From the NCBI RefSeq assembly GCF_010550245.1, contig NZ_JAAGLU010000003.1, positions 248,001 to 312,000 of the forward strand: DNA of 64,000 bases, in the 5' to 3' direction. Made by a program: the position numbers and the translations under genes. Under the pieces are notes generated by a model, which was not told the DNA's origin, ran no database searches, and saw only the letters and a program-made list of their open reading frames with translations. Source of the DNA: Streptomyces sp. SID12501. Its GTDB lineage: Bacteria > Actinomycetota > Actinomycetes > Streptomycetales > Streptomycetaceae. Below, piece by piece: positions 24,450 through 31,278 of this stretch (position 1 is its first letter; every line of letters begins with the position of its first letter).

Positions 24450-25004
24450 GTGAACCGACCACTGCTGTTCCTCGACGTGGACGGACCACTCAACCCCTAT
24501 GCGGCCCAGCCGGAGAGACGCCCCGACGGGTACACCACGCTCAGGGTGCCCCGGGACAGCGGAACTCCGGACGAGCACAGGGGACTCTCGGCCCGGCGGC
24601 GACCCCTGCGGGTCTGGCTCAACCCGGAGCACGGGCACCAACTGCTCCAACTCGACTACGAGTTGTGCTGGGCCACCACCTGGATGGACAAAGCCAACCG
24701 GTGGATCGCCCCGGTGCTCGGCCTTCCCGAACTCCCCTTCGTCGACTTCGGCGACGCCTTGTTCCAGGAACGCCCCGACGGGGTCCACTGGAAGACCGCT
24801 CCCCTGGTGGACTACGCCGACGGCCGTCCCTTCGCCTGGGTCGACGACGAACAGAGCGATCCGGACCAGGCCTACGTGAGCGCCCACCACCGCGGTCCTG
24901 GGCTGCTGCACCACGTCAACCCGCGAATCGGACTGCGCGAGAACGACTTCCACGCACTCGCCGACTTCGCCCGGTCCGTGGACACTCCGCGAGCCACGGG
25001 CTGA
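24450..25004 (+). CDS. HAD-superfamily hydrolase-like protein (HAD_SAK type)
   Basis: 184 residues, GTG start at 24450 after GGGGGAGA. The start RPLLFLDVDGPLNPYAAQP carries the DxD/DVDG motif of haloacid-dehalogenase phosphatases. ELCWATTWMDKANRWIAP is the T/W-motif seen in the family related to HAD domains of Swiss-army-knife RNA repair proteins, and FAWVDDEQSDPDQAYV gives the C-terminal DD motif that binds Mg. Length matches these stand-alone proteins. Substrate unknown; nucleotidase or RNA-end phosphatase activity is only a family suggestion. Confidence 0.8.
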   Translation: MNRPLLFLDVDGPLNPYAAQPERRPDGYTTLRVPRDSGTPDEHRGLSARRRPLRVWLNPEHGHQLLQLDYELCWATTWMDKANRWIAPVLGLPELPFVDFGDALFQERPDGVHWKTAPLVDYADGRPFAWVDDEQSDPDQAYVSAHHRGPGLLHHVNPRIGLRENDFHALADFARSVDTPRATG

Positions 25005-25103
25005 GCACGTCGCCGACCTGTCGGACAGCGCCGCGCCTGGAACAACTGGATCCAGTGGATCCACGATCATCCCGGGACGGCCCTGAGGTGCGATCCTGCG
25101 GGC

Positions 25104-25499
25104 ATGAACCGCCTCAACGACGAGCATCTGCGCACCTTGACGCTGCGATTCGCGTCACTCCTCGCAGCCGACATCCAGGATCAGCTTGCCTGGGTGGGCG
25201 AGCGTGAGCTGGAGACGGAGTCCGTCGGCGAAGACCTGGAGTTCTTCTGCAGCATCTCCGAAGGACTGGCAGAGCGCGGAGTCTTCGAACCCGGGGAACT
25301 GCCCGATCTTCAGGCCATCGGCCGTCGCCTCGGCGAAATCGACGCCACCGGTCGCGTCGGCTTCTGGGCCAACGCCCTCGCCACAGATCCGGCGTGGGAC
25401 GAAATACGTCGTCTCGCCCGCCAGTTCCTCCTCACGACACTGGGCGACTGGCGTCAGCCACTGCCATGCCCCGGTCCCTCGCACACGAGCGGCCACTGA
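25104..25499 (+). CDS. small helical hypothetical protein
   Basis: 131 residues (MNRLNDEHLRTLTLRFASLLAADIQDQLAWVGERELETES...), almost fully helical and acidic, without export signal or membrane helix. The start GAGGTGCG lies about 17 bases upstream, so the ATG at 25104 is plausible but not certain. No named domain is recognised. It converges with the amyloid-motif protein at 25649. Confidence 0.65.
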   Translation: MNRLNDEHLRTLTLRFASLLAADIQDQLAWVGERELETESVGEDLEFFCSISEGLAERGVFEPGELPDLQAIGRRLGEIDATGRVGFWANALATDPAWDEIRRLARQFLLTTLGDWRQPLPCPGPSHTSGH

Positions 25500-25648
25500 G
25501 CACGTCCAGGCTCATGGGACGGCCGGTGGTCAACTGCGGGCTCCCCCACACTCCGTAGCCACTGATCAGGCCTGTCGGTGCCTCGTGCTTCCATGCGCAC
25601 AAGGCATCAGACGCCCTACGAGGATTCCGGGGATTCCGAGGACGGGTC

Positions 25649-26041
25649 CTAACCGCCCAAGTACAGAGGCCCGTTGATGTCCCGGGCCTGGACGACCGGG
25701 CCCTGGAAGGTACCCCCGGAGATCTCGTTGCGTACGTCGCCCGCACCGGTTCGGGTGCCGTCGAGCGCCTCGGCCTCCCTACGCCAGGTGTCGAGTGCCT
25801 GGGCGAAGGCCGGGTCCTGTTGGGCGCACAGTGCGAGTACGTCGGCCAGTTGTCTGGCCCGGGTCGTGCTGTCGGCGGCCTCGTCGAGGGACGTCAACTC
25901 GCCCTCGCCGCGCGGCTCTCCGGCAGTCGGGCGACGCCTGACCAGGTCCCGCAGCGACGCCCAGATCTGCTGCCCGGCGGCACCCGCCGTTCCTCCCGCG
26001 AGGGTCATGAGTAACTCAGGTGCGATGGGCTCCACGGACAC
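25649..26041 (-). CDS. small protein with C-terminal RHIM-like amyloid signalling motif
   Basis: 130 residues. Residues 1-95 are helical with a Gly/Ala hydrophobic patch (LLMTLAGGTAGAAGQQIWASL) and helix ADVLALCAQQDPAFAQALDTWRREAEAL, which recurs in short effector-adaptor proteins of Streptomyces. Residues 105-122 read NEISGGTFQGPVVQARDI, which fits the bacterial amyloid signalling sequence similar to animal RHIM and seen in actinobacterial NLR systems (N-x-I-S-G-G-x-F-x-G-x-V-V-Q-A/G). Such motifs seed fibres that carry a death signal between a sensor and an effector. No NLR or effector partner with the same motif is visible nearby. Confidence 0.75.
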   Translation of the reverse strand: MSVEPIAPELLMTLAGGTAGAAGQQIWASLRDLVRRRPTAGEPRGEGELTSLDEAADSTTRARQLADVLALCAQQDPAFAQALDTWRREAEALDGTRTGAGDVRNEISGGTFQGPVVQARDINGPLYLGG

Positions 26042-26155
26042 CCTCCCCCGTACTCCCGTACTCCCGTACTCCCACTGGTGTACGTCGTGAATCGAGGGTA
26101 GGTCACCACCGGTCCGCCCGAATCGGCGAACGGGCGATCGGCCCTTTCCGCTGGT

Positions 26156-26827
26156 TCAGAGGCTCCGCGCGCTGATGTTGCCGTAGCCGGTGGTCGCGTG
26201 GATGGCGAGTTGGGCGGTGGCGCCGTCGGCGTTCTTGAGTGCGTTGTCGATGCGGCCGTAGGGGGTGGCGGCGTCCAGGGTCGCGGAGACTCCGCGGGTG
26301 GCGCCGACCGTGATGTCGCCGGACTCGGTGCGCAGGGTGACCGTGCCGCGTACGGCCTCGGTGACGCCGAGGTCGCCCTTCTGGGTGCGGAGTTCGCCGG
26401 ATCCGCCCAGGCGGCCGACGGTGATGTCGCCGGCCTGGAGGGTGAGGCGGGCACTGTCGGTCTCGTCGAGCTTGACCGTGCCCTGCGCGCCCTCGTAGGT
26501 GACGTCGCCGAGCCGTCCCACGCCCCGCAGGTCGGCGCCGGCCGTCTTCGCCTCGATGCGGGAGCCGGCGGGCAGTTGGACGGTCACCTCGACGGATCCG
26601 GAGGCGCCGAGGATGCGGTTCTTCGCCGGTGCGGCCTCGATACGCAGGATGCCTTCGCCGTAGGCGACCGTGATCTGCTCGGCTGCCTTCACGTCGCGAC
26701 TCTTCGACGCGTCCGCGGGCAGGACCTCGACAGTGGTGTCGGTGCGGTCGGCAGCGATGAACCGGATACGTCCCGCGGGGATGTCGAGGACGGTCAGGAC
26801 CGGGGCGGGAGTGTCGAACTTCTGCAT
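26156..26827 (-). CDS. DUF4097 beta-helix-like protein
   Basis: 223 residues from ATG 26827 (AAGGAGAG three bases further up). A repeating short-strand pattern (GADLRGVGRLGDVTYEGAQGTVKLDETDSARLTLQAGDITVGRLGG, LRTESGDITVGATRGVSATLDAATPYGRIDN) is the signature of DUF4097, a right-handed parallel beta-helix-like repeat. No signal peptide, so it acts inside the cell. The divergent neighbour 27070 encodes a MarR/GbsR-type regulator; a cluster of CGTTGC elements lies between them. The family is often regulated this way in Streptomyces; its biochemical role is unknown. Confidence 0.85.
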   Translation of the reverse strand: MQKFDTPAPVLTVLDIPAGRIRFIAADRTDTTVEVLPADASKSRDVKAAEQITVAYGEGILRIEAAPAKNRILGASGSVEVTVQLPAGSRIEAKTAGADLRGVGRLGDVTYEGAQGTVKLDETDSARLTLQAGDITVGRLGGSGELRTQKGDLGVTEAVRGTVTLRTESGDITVGATRGVSATLDAATPYGRIDNALKNADGATAQLAIHATTGYGNISARSL

Positions 26828-26880
26828 CGTGCTCTCCTTGGACTTATTTCGTTCCCTTGTTTCCGACAATAGAAAAGCTA

Positions 26881-27005
26881 CGTTGCGTTCATAGATCTAG
26901 CAACAGACTCGTTGCACGCGATCAGTATTCTTGCAGGTGAACGCAGGTATTTCGTTGCAACGGTTTCCGATTTAACGCAACAATGAGCACTCGGGGCGTT
27001 GCAAT
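26881..27005. promoter_or_regulatory. cluster of CGTTGC/GCAACG operator-like repeats
   Basis: Six copies of a CGTTGC (or complement) core lie in 125 bp between the divergent DUF4097 and regulator genes: 26881, 26900-26904 (GCAAC), 26910, 26953-26962 (perfect palindrome CGTTGCAACG), 26976-26981 (CGCAAC), 26998-27005 (CGTTGCAA). The stretch is AT-richer than its surroundings. They probably bind the product of 27070. Confidence 0.65.
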
Positions 27006-27069
27006 GCAATGGAAGTGAACGCTATGGTTGAGGCGTTACGGAACCACAGGAACCGCGAAGGAGACCGCG

Positions 27070-27843
27070 ATGCCGGGAGGCAGGCTCACTCAGCCCGAAC
27101 GTCAGCAGATCGCGCTCGGGCTGGCCGACGGCCTCGCCTACGCGGAGATCGCCCGGCGCCTGGAGCGGCCGACCTCCACCGTCACGCGTGAGGTGATGCG
27201 CAACGGCGGTCCCACCTCCTACCGCGCCGAGGCAGCTCACCGCGCCACCGAACGCCGCGCCCACCGGCGCAGGACCACCACACCTCGGGGGCCGCAGACG
27301 CCGGCGCCCGCCTACGGACGTGACGCCGAGGCCGTACGCGAGTACGAGGAGGTGTTCACCACCGTCCTCACCGCCTCGGGTATGCCCACGATGATGTCCC
27401 GGGTGATGGCCTGCCTCACCCTCACCGACACCGGCAGCCTCACCGCGGCCGAACTCGTCCAGCGCCTCGATGTCAGCCCGGCGTCCGTGTCCAAGGCGAT
27501 CGCGTTCCTGGAGAGCCAGGGCATGGTCCGCCGGGAACCGGGCGAACGCCGCCGCGAGCGCTATGTCGTCGACGACGACATCTGGTACGAGTCGATGATG
27601 GCCAGCGCCCGCTCCACCGCCCAACTCGTCGGCATCGCACGGCAGGGCGTCGGCGTCCTCGGCTCCGGCACCCCGGCCGCCGCCCGCCTGGAGAACATCG
27701 CCCGCTTCCTCGACTTCGTCTCCGAGAGCATCGCGCGCGCGGCGGAACAGGCCCGCGAGATCCTCCACACGAAGCCCGCGACGCCCACGAAGCCGACGCC
27801 CTCGGGTGACACCGGCGCCGAGCCACCGCGAGAAGGCGGGTGA
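27070..27843 (+). CDS. MarR/GbsR-type regulator with extra N-terminal HTH
   Basis: 257 residues from ATG 27070 (GAAGGAG upstream). Residues 1-45 form an IS30-like helix-turn-helix (LTQPERQQIALGLADGLAYAEIARRLERPTSTVTREVMRNGG), then an Arg-rich linker, then a MarR/GbsR winged helix (MSRVMACLTLTDTGSLTAAELVQRLDVSPASVSKAIAFLESQGMVRREPGERRRERYVV) and a helical dimerisation tail. Two HTH domains in one chain could explain binding to several spaced copies of CGTTGC upstream. It probably represses the divergent DUF4097 gene and itself. A related but shorter regulator is at 48306-48821. Confidence 0.9.
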   Translation: MPGGRLTQPERQQIALGLADGLAYAEIARRLERPTSTVTREVMRNGGPTSYRAEAAHRATERRAHRRRTTTPRGPQTPAPAYGRDAEAVREYEEVFTTVLTASGMPTMMSRVMACLTLTDTGSLTAAELVQRLDVSPASVSKAIAFLESQGMVRREPGERRRERYVVDDDIWYESMMASARSTAQLVGIARQGVGVLGSGTPAAARLENIARFLDFVSESIARAAEQAREILHTKPATPTKPTPSGDTGAEPPREGG

Positions 27844-27853
27844 CGACTCCCCC

Positions 27854-28552
27854 TCAGGCGCTCAACCGGCCTGCTCTGCGCACCGGCTGACGAGTAGTCA
27901 GCCACCCGTTCACGCCCGGTCCGAGGTGGACCTCGTTCGGGCCGCGGAACCCGATGGACCTCAACTGGTCCCCATGGCGAGGGGACATCGTGATCGCGAC
28001 GGCGGTCGCGTTCTCGTCGTCGACGGCGCGCAGGCCCGGCGCCAGCAGGTCGGCGGCCACGGTGTGGTCCCAGGCGCTCGTGTCGTGCAGCTCGCCGACG
28101 ATGAACACCTTCCAGTGCGGCAGGTCGGGTCCTACGTCCTCCAGCCACATCGGCAGGGCCGGGCAGTCGTCCGGACCGGTGGCGAGCTCACGGGCGAGCA
28201 GGCTGCTGAAGCGGGTGTCGGGGGGCTCGGACCCGACGCCGGGCGGCAGCCAGACGGCAGCCGCGAGGAGCCCGCCGTCCGACCGCTCGGCCACCCATAT
28301 CCGGCCCTCTTCGAGGGCGTAGTGGGCCAGCACCAGCCGCATCGCGCTCCGCGTCTGCTCCCAGTCCGGCCCGTCGACGTCGAGGCCGAGGCCGAGGCCG
28401 AAGTCGCCCGAGGGTGAGGACTGCGGCGACGCGATCATGCGTACCACCGCGGGCACGTCCACCAGTTCCGCCGCGCGTACGACCGTCGAAGGGCGCAGTT
28501 GAAGCATCGCCGTATTCGGCTTCATGCTCGGCGTCATCGTCGTCACCATCAT
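27854..28552 (-). CDS. GNAT-family N-acetyltransferase
   Basis: 232 residues. I chose ATG 28552, six bases after GGAG; two earlier in-frame ATGs lack a ribosome site. GNAT features: VRAAELVDVPAVVRMI start, RIWVAERSDGGLLAAAVWLPPG strand pair, WKVFIVGELHDT (beta4), AWDHTVAADLLAPGLRAVDDENATAVAITMSPRHGDQLRSIGFRG (acetyl-CoA side). The usual R-x-x-G-x-A loop is poorly conserved, so cofactor binding may be unusual. It lies 13 bp downstream of the EamA gene on the same strand and is presumably co-transcribed. Confidence 0.8.
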   Translation of the reverse strand: MMVTTMTPSMKPNTAMLQLRPSTVVRAAELVDVPAVVRMIASPQSSPSGDFGLGLGLDVDGPDWEQTRSAMRLVLAHYALEEGRIWVAERSDGGLLAAAVWLPPGVGSEPPDTRFSSLLARELATGPDDCPALPMWLEDVGPDLPHWKVFIVGELHDTSAWDHTVAADLLAPGLRAVDDENATAVAITMSPRHGDQLRSIGFRGPNEVHLGPGVNGWLTTRQPVRRAGRLSA

Positions 28553-28565
28553 CGTGTTCTCCATT

Positions 28566-29498
28566 TCAGGCCGCCCGGCTCGTGCCGGTGAGAATCCGGG
28601 CGGGTCGCAGCTCCGGTACGGATACGGATACGGAGTTCGGGCTTGTCCGGCGAGGTGCTTGTTGGAGCTGGGGCCGGGACAGGGGCTGGGGTCGGCTGAG
28701 CAGGACCACACCGTGGGCGGCCGTCGCCGCTCCGGCCAGGGCGAGGAGGGTGCCGGTCGCGCCGTACTGGAAGCCCTCGCCGAGCAGGGTGACGCCGATG
28801 GCGGACGCGGCGACCGGGTTGACGAGGGTGAGCAGCGCGAGGGGGCCGCCGAGGCCGCTCCCGTAGGCCTTCTGGGCGAGCAGCAGCCCGCCCGCGGCGA
28901 ATCCGACGGTGAGGACCGCGACCAACGCCGCACCCCACGACATCCCCGTCCCGACGGCGAGCTTCTGGGCCAGCGTGGAGCCGACTCCGGAGGCGATGCC
29001 GGAGGCCGCCGCGAAGGCGAGGCCGCCCGTGGCCGAGCGGCCCGAGGCCAGCCGTACGAGCAGCGCGATGACGGTGACGGCGGCGAGCGCGACCAGCAGG
29101 ATCTCGGTGGTGCTCAGGGTGCTGTCCGGTCCGCTGCCCGAGGCGGTGACGGTCAGCAGTGCCGTCAGCCCCAGGAGCGTGAGGGCCATACCGCGCCACT
29201 GTGTGCCCGAGGTGCGGCGGCGGGCGGCCAGCGAGCCCAGGGGCACCGCCACCACGAGGGTCAGTACACCGAGCGGTTGTACGAGGCTCAGCGGGCCGTA
29301 GCGCAGGGCGACCACGTGCAGCAGCGCGCCGCCGGCGTTGAGGAGGACCGCCCACCACCACGAGCTCCGGGTGAGCGCCCCGCGCAGGTTCGCCGTTCCG
29401 GCGGCGGTCCGCTCCTGGACGACGGCGGCCGTGGCGTAGCAGAGCGCGGAAACGAGGGAGAGCGCGACGGCCAGGAGTACTGGAGAGTTCGTCATCAC
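28566..29498 (-). CDS. EamA/DMT-superfamily transporter
   Basis: 310 residues with about nine to ten membrane helices in two halves (LLAVALSLVSALCYATAAVVQ... LTLLGLTALLTVTASG / LVALAAVTVIALLVRLASG ... VVLLSRPQP) and a Ser/Pro/Arg tail. DMT proteins export small metabolites or drugs. The upstream region has a strong promoter-like pair and a perfect 23-bp palindrome covering the likely start site, so the gene is probably under tight repression. The GNAT gene follows 13 bp downstream, so a modified compound might be the cargo, but that is inference. Confidence 0.85.
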   Translation of the reverse strand: MMTNSPVLLAVALSLVSALCYATAAVVQERTAAGTANLRGALTRSSWWWAVLLNAGGALLHVVALRYGPLSLVQPLGVLTLVVAVPLGSLAARRRTSGTQWRGMALTLLGLTALLTVTASGSGPDSTLSTTEILLVALAAVTVIALLVRLASGRSATGGLAFAAASGIASGVGSTLAQKLAVGTGMSWGAALVAVLTVGFAAGGLLLAQKAYGSGLGGPLALLTLVNPVAASAIGVTLLGEGFQYGATGTLLALAGAATAAHGVVLLSRPQPLSRPQLQQAPRRTSPNSVSVSVPELRPARILTGTSRAA

Positions 29499-29508
29499 AC
29501 ATTCCCAT

Positions 29509-29531
29509 CGATACGAAACGGTTTCGTATCG
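29509..29531 (-). promoter_or_regulatory. perfect palindrome operator of EamA operon (TetR-like)
   Basis: Two perfect 11-bp arms (CGATACGAAAC and its complement) flank one central base. The site lies just after a candidate -10, where a bound dimer would block initiation, and resembles operators of TetR/AcrR regulators with TACGAAAC-GTTTCGTA cores. No TetR gene is adjacent. Confidence 0.75.
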
Positions 29532-29533
29532 AC

Positions 29534-29569
29534 AAGCTACGGCGGCCCGGATCGAAACGCAAGCGTTTC
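29534..29569 (-). promoter_or_regulatory. candidate promoter of EamA-GNAT operon
   Basis: On the minus strand TTGCGT (29562-29557) and TAGCTT (29539-29534) are spaced by 17 bases. The -35 box overlaps a second inverted repeat, GAAACGC-AA-GCGTTTC (29554-29569). Confidence 0.55.
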
Positions 29570-29789
29570 TCTAGCGGGGATCGGGCGCGGGTTCCCGCCC
29601 CACTCGGCATCGACCCAGGTCACGGAGTGATTGAGTCCGGATAAAGCCCAAATTCTCCGGCAACCATCCGGCCTCAGCACCGTCTTACAGGCGCAGGGGG
29701 CTCACTCCAGACCATGACGTAGGGGTCAGGCACATCAGAGCCGACGCTGCGTATCTCGCACCGCACGCTTCTCGCACCGCATCTCGTAC

Positions 29790-29862
29790 GGCACCGCAGC
29801 TCGCACGGCACCGCAGCTCGCACACCGCACCGCCTCTCACCACACCACACCACACCACACCA
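29790..29862 (+). repeat. low-complexity leader with two repeat types
   Basis: Two perfect tandem copies of a 17-bp unit (GGCACCGCAGCTCGCAC; 29790-29806, 29807-29823) are followed by a (CCACA)n tract at about 29839-29862. The whole stretch, just upstream of the LAXTG surface protein gene, is poor in G on the plus strand. It may be an untranslated leader or simply expanded repeats. Confidence 0.7.
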
Positions 29863-29883
29863 TTAGCGAATCCGGGGGGATTC

Positions 29884-31176
29884 ATGTTTCGCACCATCCG
29901 TATCGGTCGCCCACTCGCCATGGGAGCGGCCGGCGTGCTGATATCGCTGGGAGCGGTGGCCGTCAACGCGCCCGCCGTGTGGGCCGTGCCGGGGGCGCCG
30001 ACTTCGTCGGCCGGACCCTCGCAGACCTGCTGCCACACCGAGCTGGCCGTGGACGGGCCCGGCACGTTGGGGCTGGCCGGGCAGCCGGTCGAGTTCACCG
30101 AGAAGATCACCAACACCTCCACGACCGAGTCGGAGAACGTCTTCCTCAACCTGGTCGCGGACGCCGGCGTCGGCATGCCGGAGAACGGCCTGGCCATCTG
30201 GTACCGCACGGACAGCGGGGCCTGGGAGAAGGCGACGCTGGAGTACCACGACGGTTCGTTCCAGGGGACGCTGCCGCCCACCATCACGCTCGGCCCCGGC
30301 GAGAGCCGTGTCCTGCACCTGCGCCTCGGGCTGCCCATGGGCGAGCCGCACAACGGCGACAGCAACGGCGGCGCCCAGTCCGTCAAGCTGACCTCCTCCG
30401 TCGGGGCCGCGGACGGTTCCTGGGTCCTCCAGGCCCGTGACGTGCGCACCATCCCCGTCAAGGGTCTGACCGCCGACTTCATCGGCGTACCCGCGACGGC
30501 CGTGCCCGGCGGTGCTCCCGTCGAGTTCAAGGCCACCGTGGCCAACACGACGGCGTCCGACTACATCAACGTCAGCAGCGTCCTGTTCACCGACCGCCAC
30601 ACCACCGTGCAGGTGTACCGGGAGGGCGAGTGGGTCACGCTGACCCCGGTGCTCGCGGCCGCCGAACCCGACACCGCGGGCTTCTACCTTCGTGGCCGCG
30701 ACCACACAGTCCCGGCGGGCGACACCAGCACCGTCCGGGTACGCGTCTCCTGGAAGGCGAACGCACCGCTCGGCAAGACCCGCCTCGCCCAGAGTGTCAT
30801 CGTCAACGAAGGCGGCTCGGTCCCGTTCAGAGGTACGACCGTGGGCGCCGCATCCGCCCAGATCACCCTGGCCGCCGCCCAGTCGGCATCCCCGAGCCCA
30901 AGCCCGACCCCGACCACGTCGGCATCACCCTCGGCATCACCCTCGGCATCACCCTCGGCATCACCCTCGGCATCGGCATCGACCGGCGCCACACCCACAC
31001 CCACACCGACGTCCACACCCACATCCGCCACGCCCACCCCGACCAGCACCGACACCCAACTGGCCAGCACCGGCGGCAACGGCAGCGGCACGCTCGCCCT
31101 CTCCCTCGGCGGCACCGCACTCGTATTCGCCGGAGGCTCGCTGGCCGCCTACACACGGCTGCGGCGCCGCACGTAG
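29884..31176 (+). CDS. cell-wall-anchored surface protein (LAXTG, class E sortase substrate)
   Basis: 430 residues. Signal peptide 1-36 (hydrophobic ISLGAVAVNAPAVWAVPG). The body has two immunoglobulin-like/DUF11-like beta segments (about 45-190 and 195-330; VEFTEKITNTSTTESENVFLNLVADAG, VEFKATVANTTASDYINVSSVLFTD), each about 140 residues, suggesting duplication. A Ser/Pro/Thr-rich wall-spanning stretch (about 335-395) includes an SASP repeat. The end is LASTG, a membrane helix and RLRRRT, a LAXTG sorting signal recognised by class E sortases in Streptomyces. It would be displayed on hyphae; ligand unknown. Confidence 0.88.
   Translation: MFRTIRIGRPLAMGAAGVLISLGAVAVNAPAVWAVPGAPTSSAGPSQTCCHTELAVDGPGTLGLAGQPVEFTEKITNTSTTESENVFLNLVADAGVGMPENGLAIWYRTDSGAWEKATLEYHDGSFQGTLPPTITLGPGESRVLHLRLGLPMGEPHNGDSNGGAQSVKLTSSVGAADGSWVLQARDVRTIPVKGLTADFIGVPATAVPGGAPVEFKATVANTTASDYINVSSVLFTDRHTTVQVYREGEWVTLTPVLAAAEPDTAGFYLRGRDHTVPAGDTSTVRVRVSWKANAPLGKTRLAQSVIVNEGGSVPFRGTTVGAASAQITLAAAQSASPSPSPTPTTSASPSASPSASPSASPSASASTGATPTPTPTSTPTSATPTPTSTDTQLASTGGNGSGTLALSLGGTALVFAGGSLAAYTRLRRRT
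30921..30968 (+). repeat. 12-bp in-frame tandem repeat in wall-spanning region
   Basis: Four perfect copies of GGCATCACCCTC encode (Ser-Ala-Ser-Pro) units in the surface protein. Copy changes alter stalk length without frameshift. Confidence 0.9.
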
Positions 31177-31215
31177 GACCGCTCCCGTGAGGCCGCTTCC
31201 GTAGGACCGGTCCGA

Positions 31216-31261
31216 GGCCGCCGACGTACCCACGCCCACCGGGGCGGGTACGTCGGTGGCC
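31216..31261. terminator. long hairpin between convergent genes
   Basis: A 16-bp stem with one mismatch (GGCCGCCGACGTACCC against its partner at 31246-31261) with a 14-base loop lies between the ends of the surface protein and nucleotidase genes. Confidence 0.7.
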
Positions 31262-31278
31262 TGGCCGGGGCGAGTACG

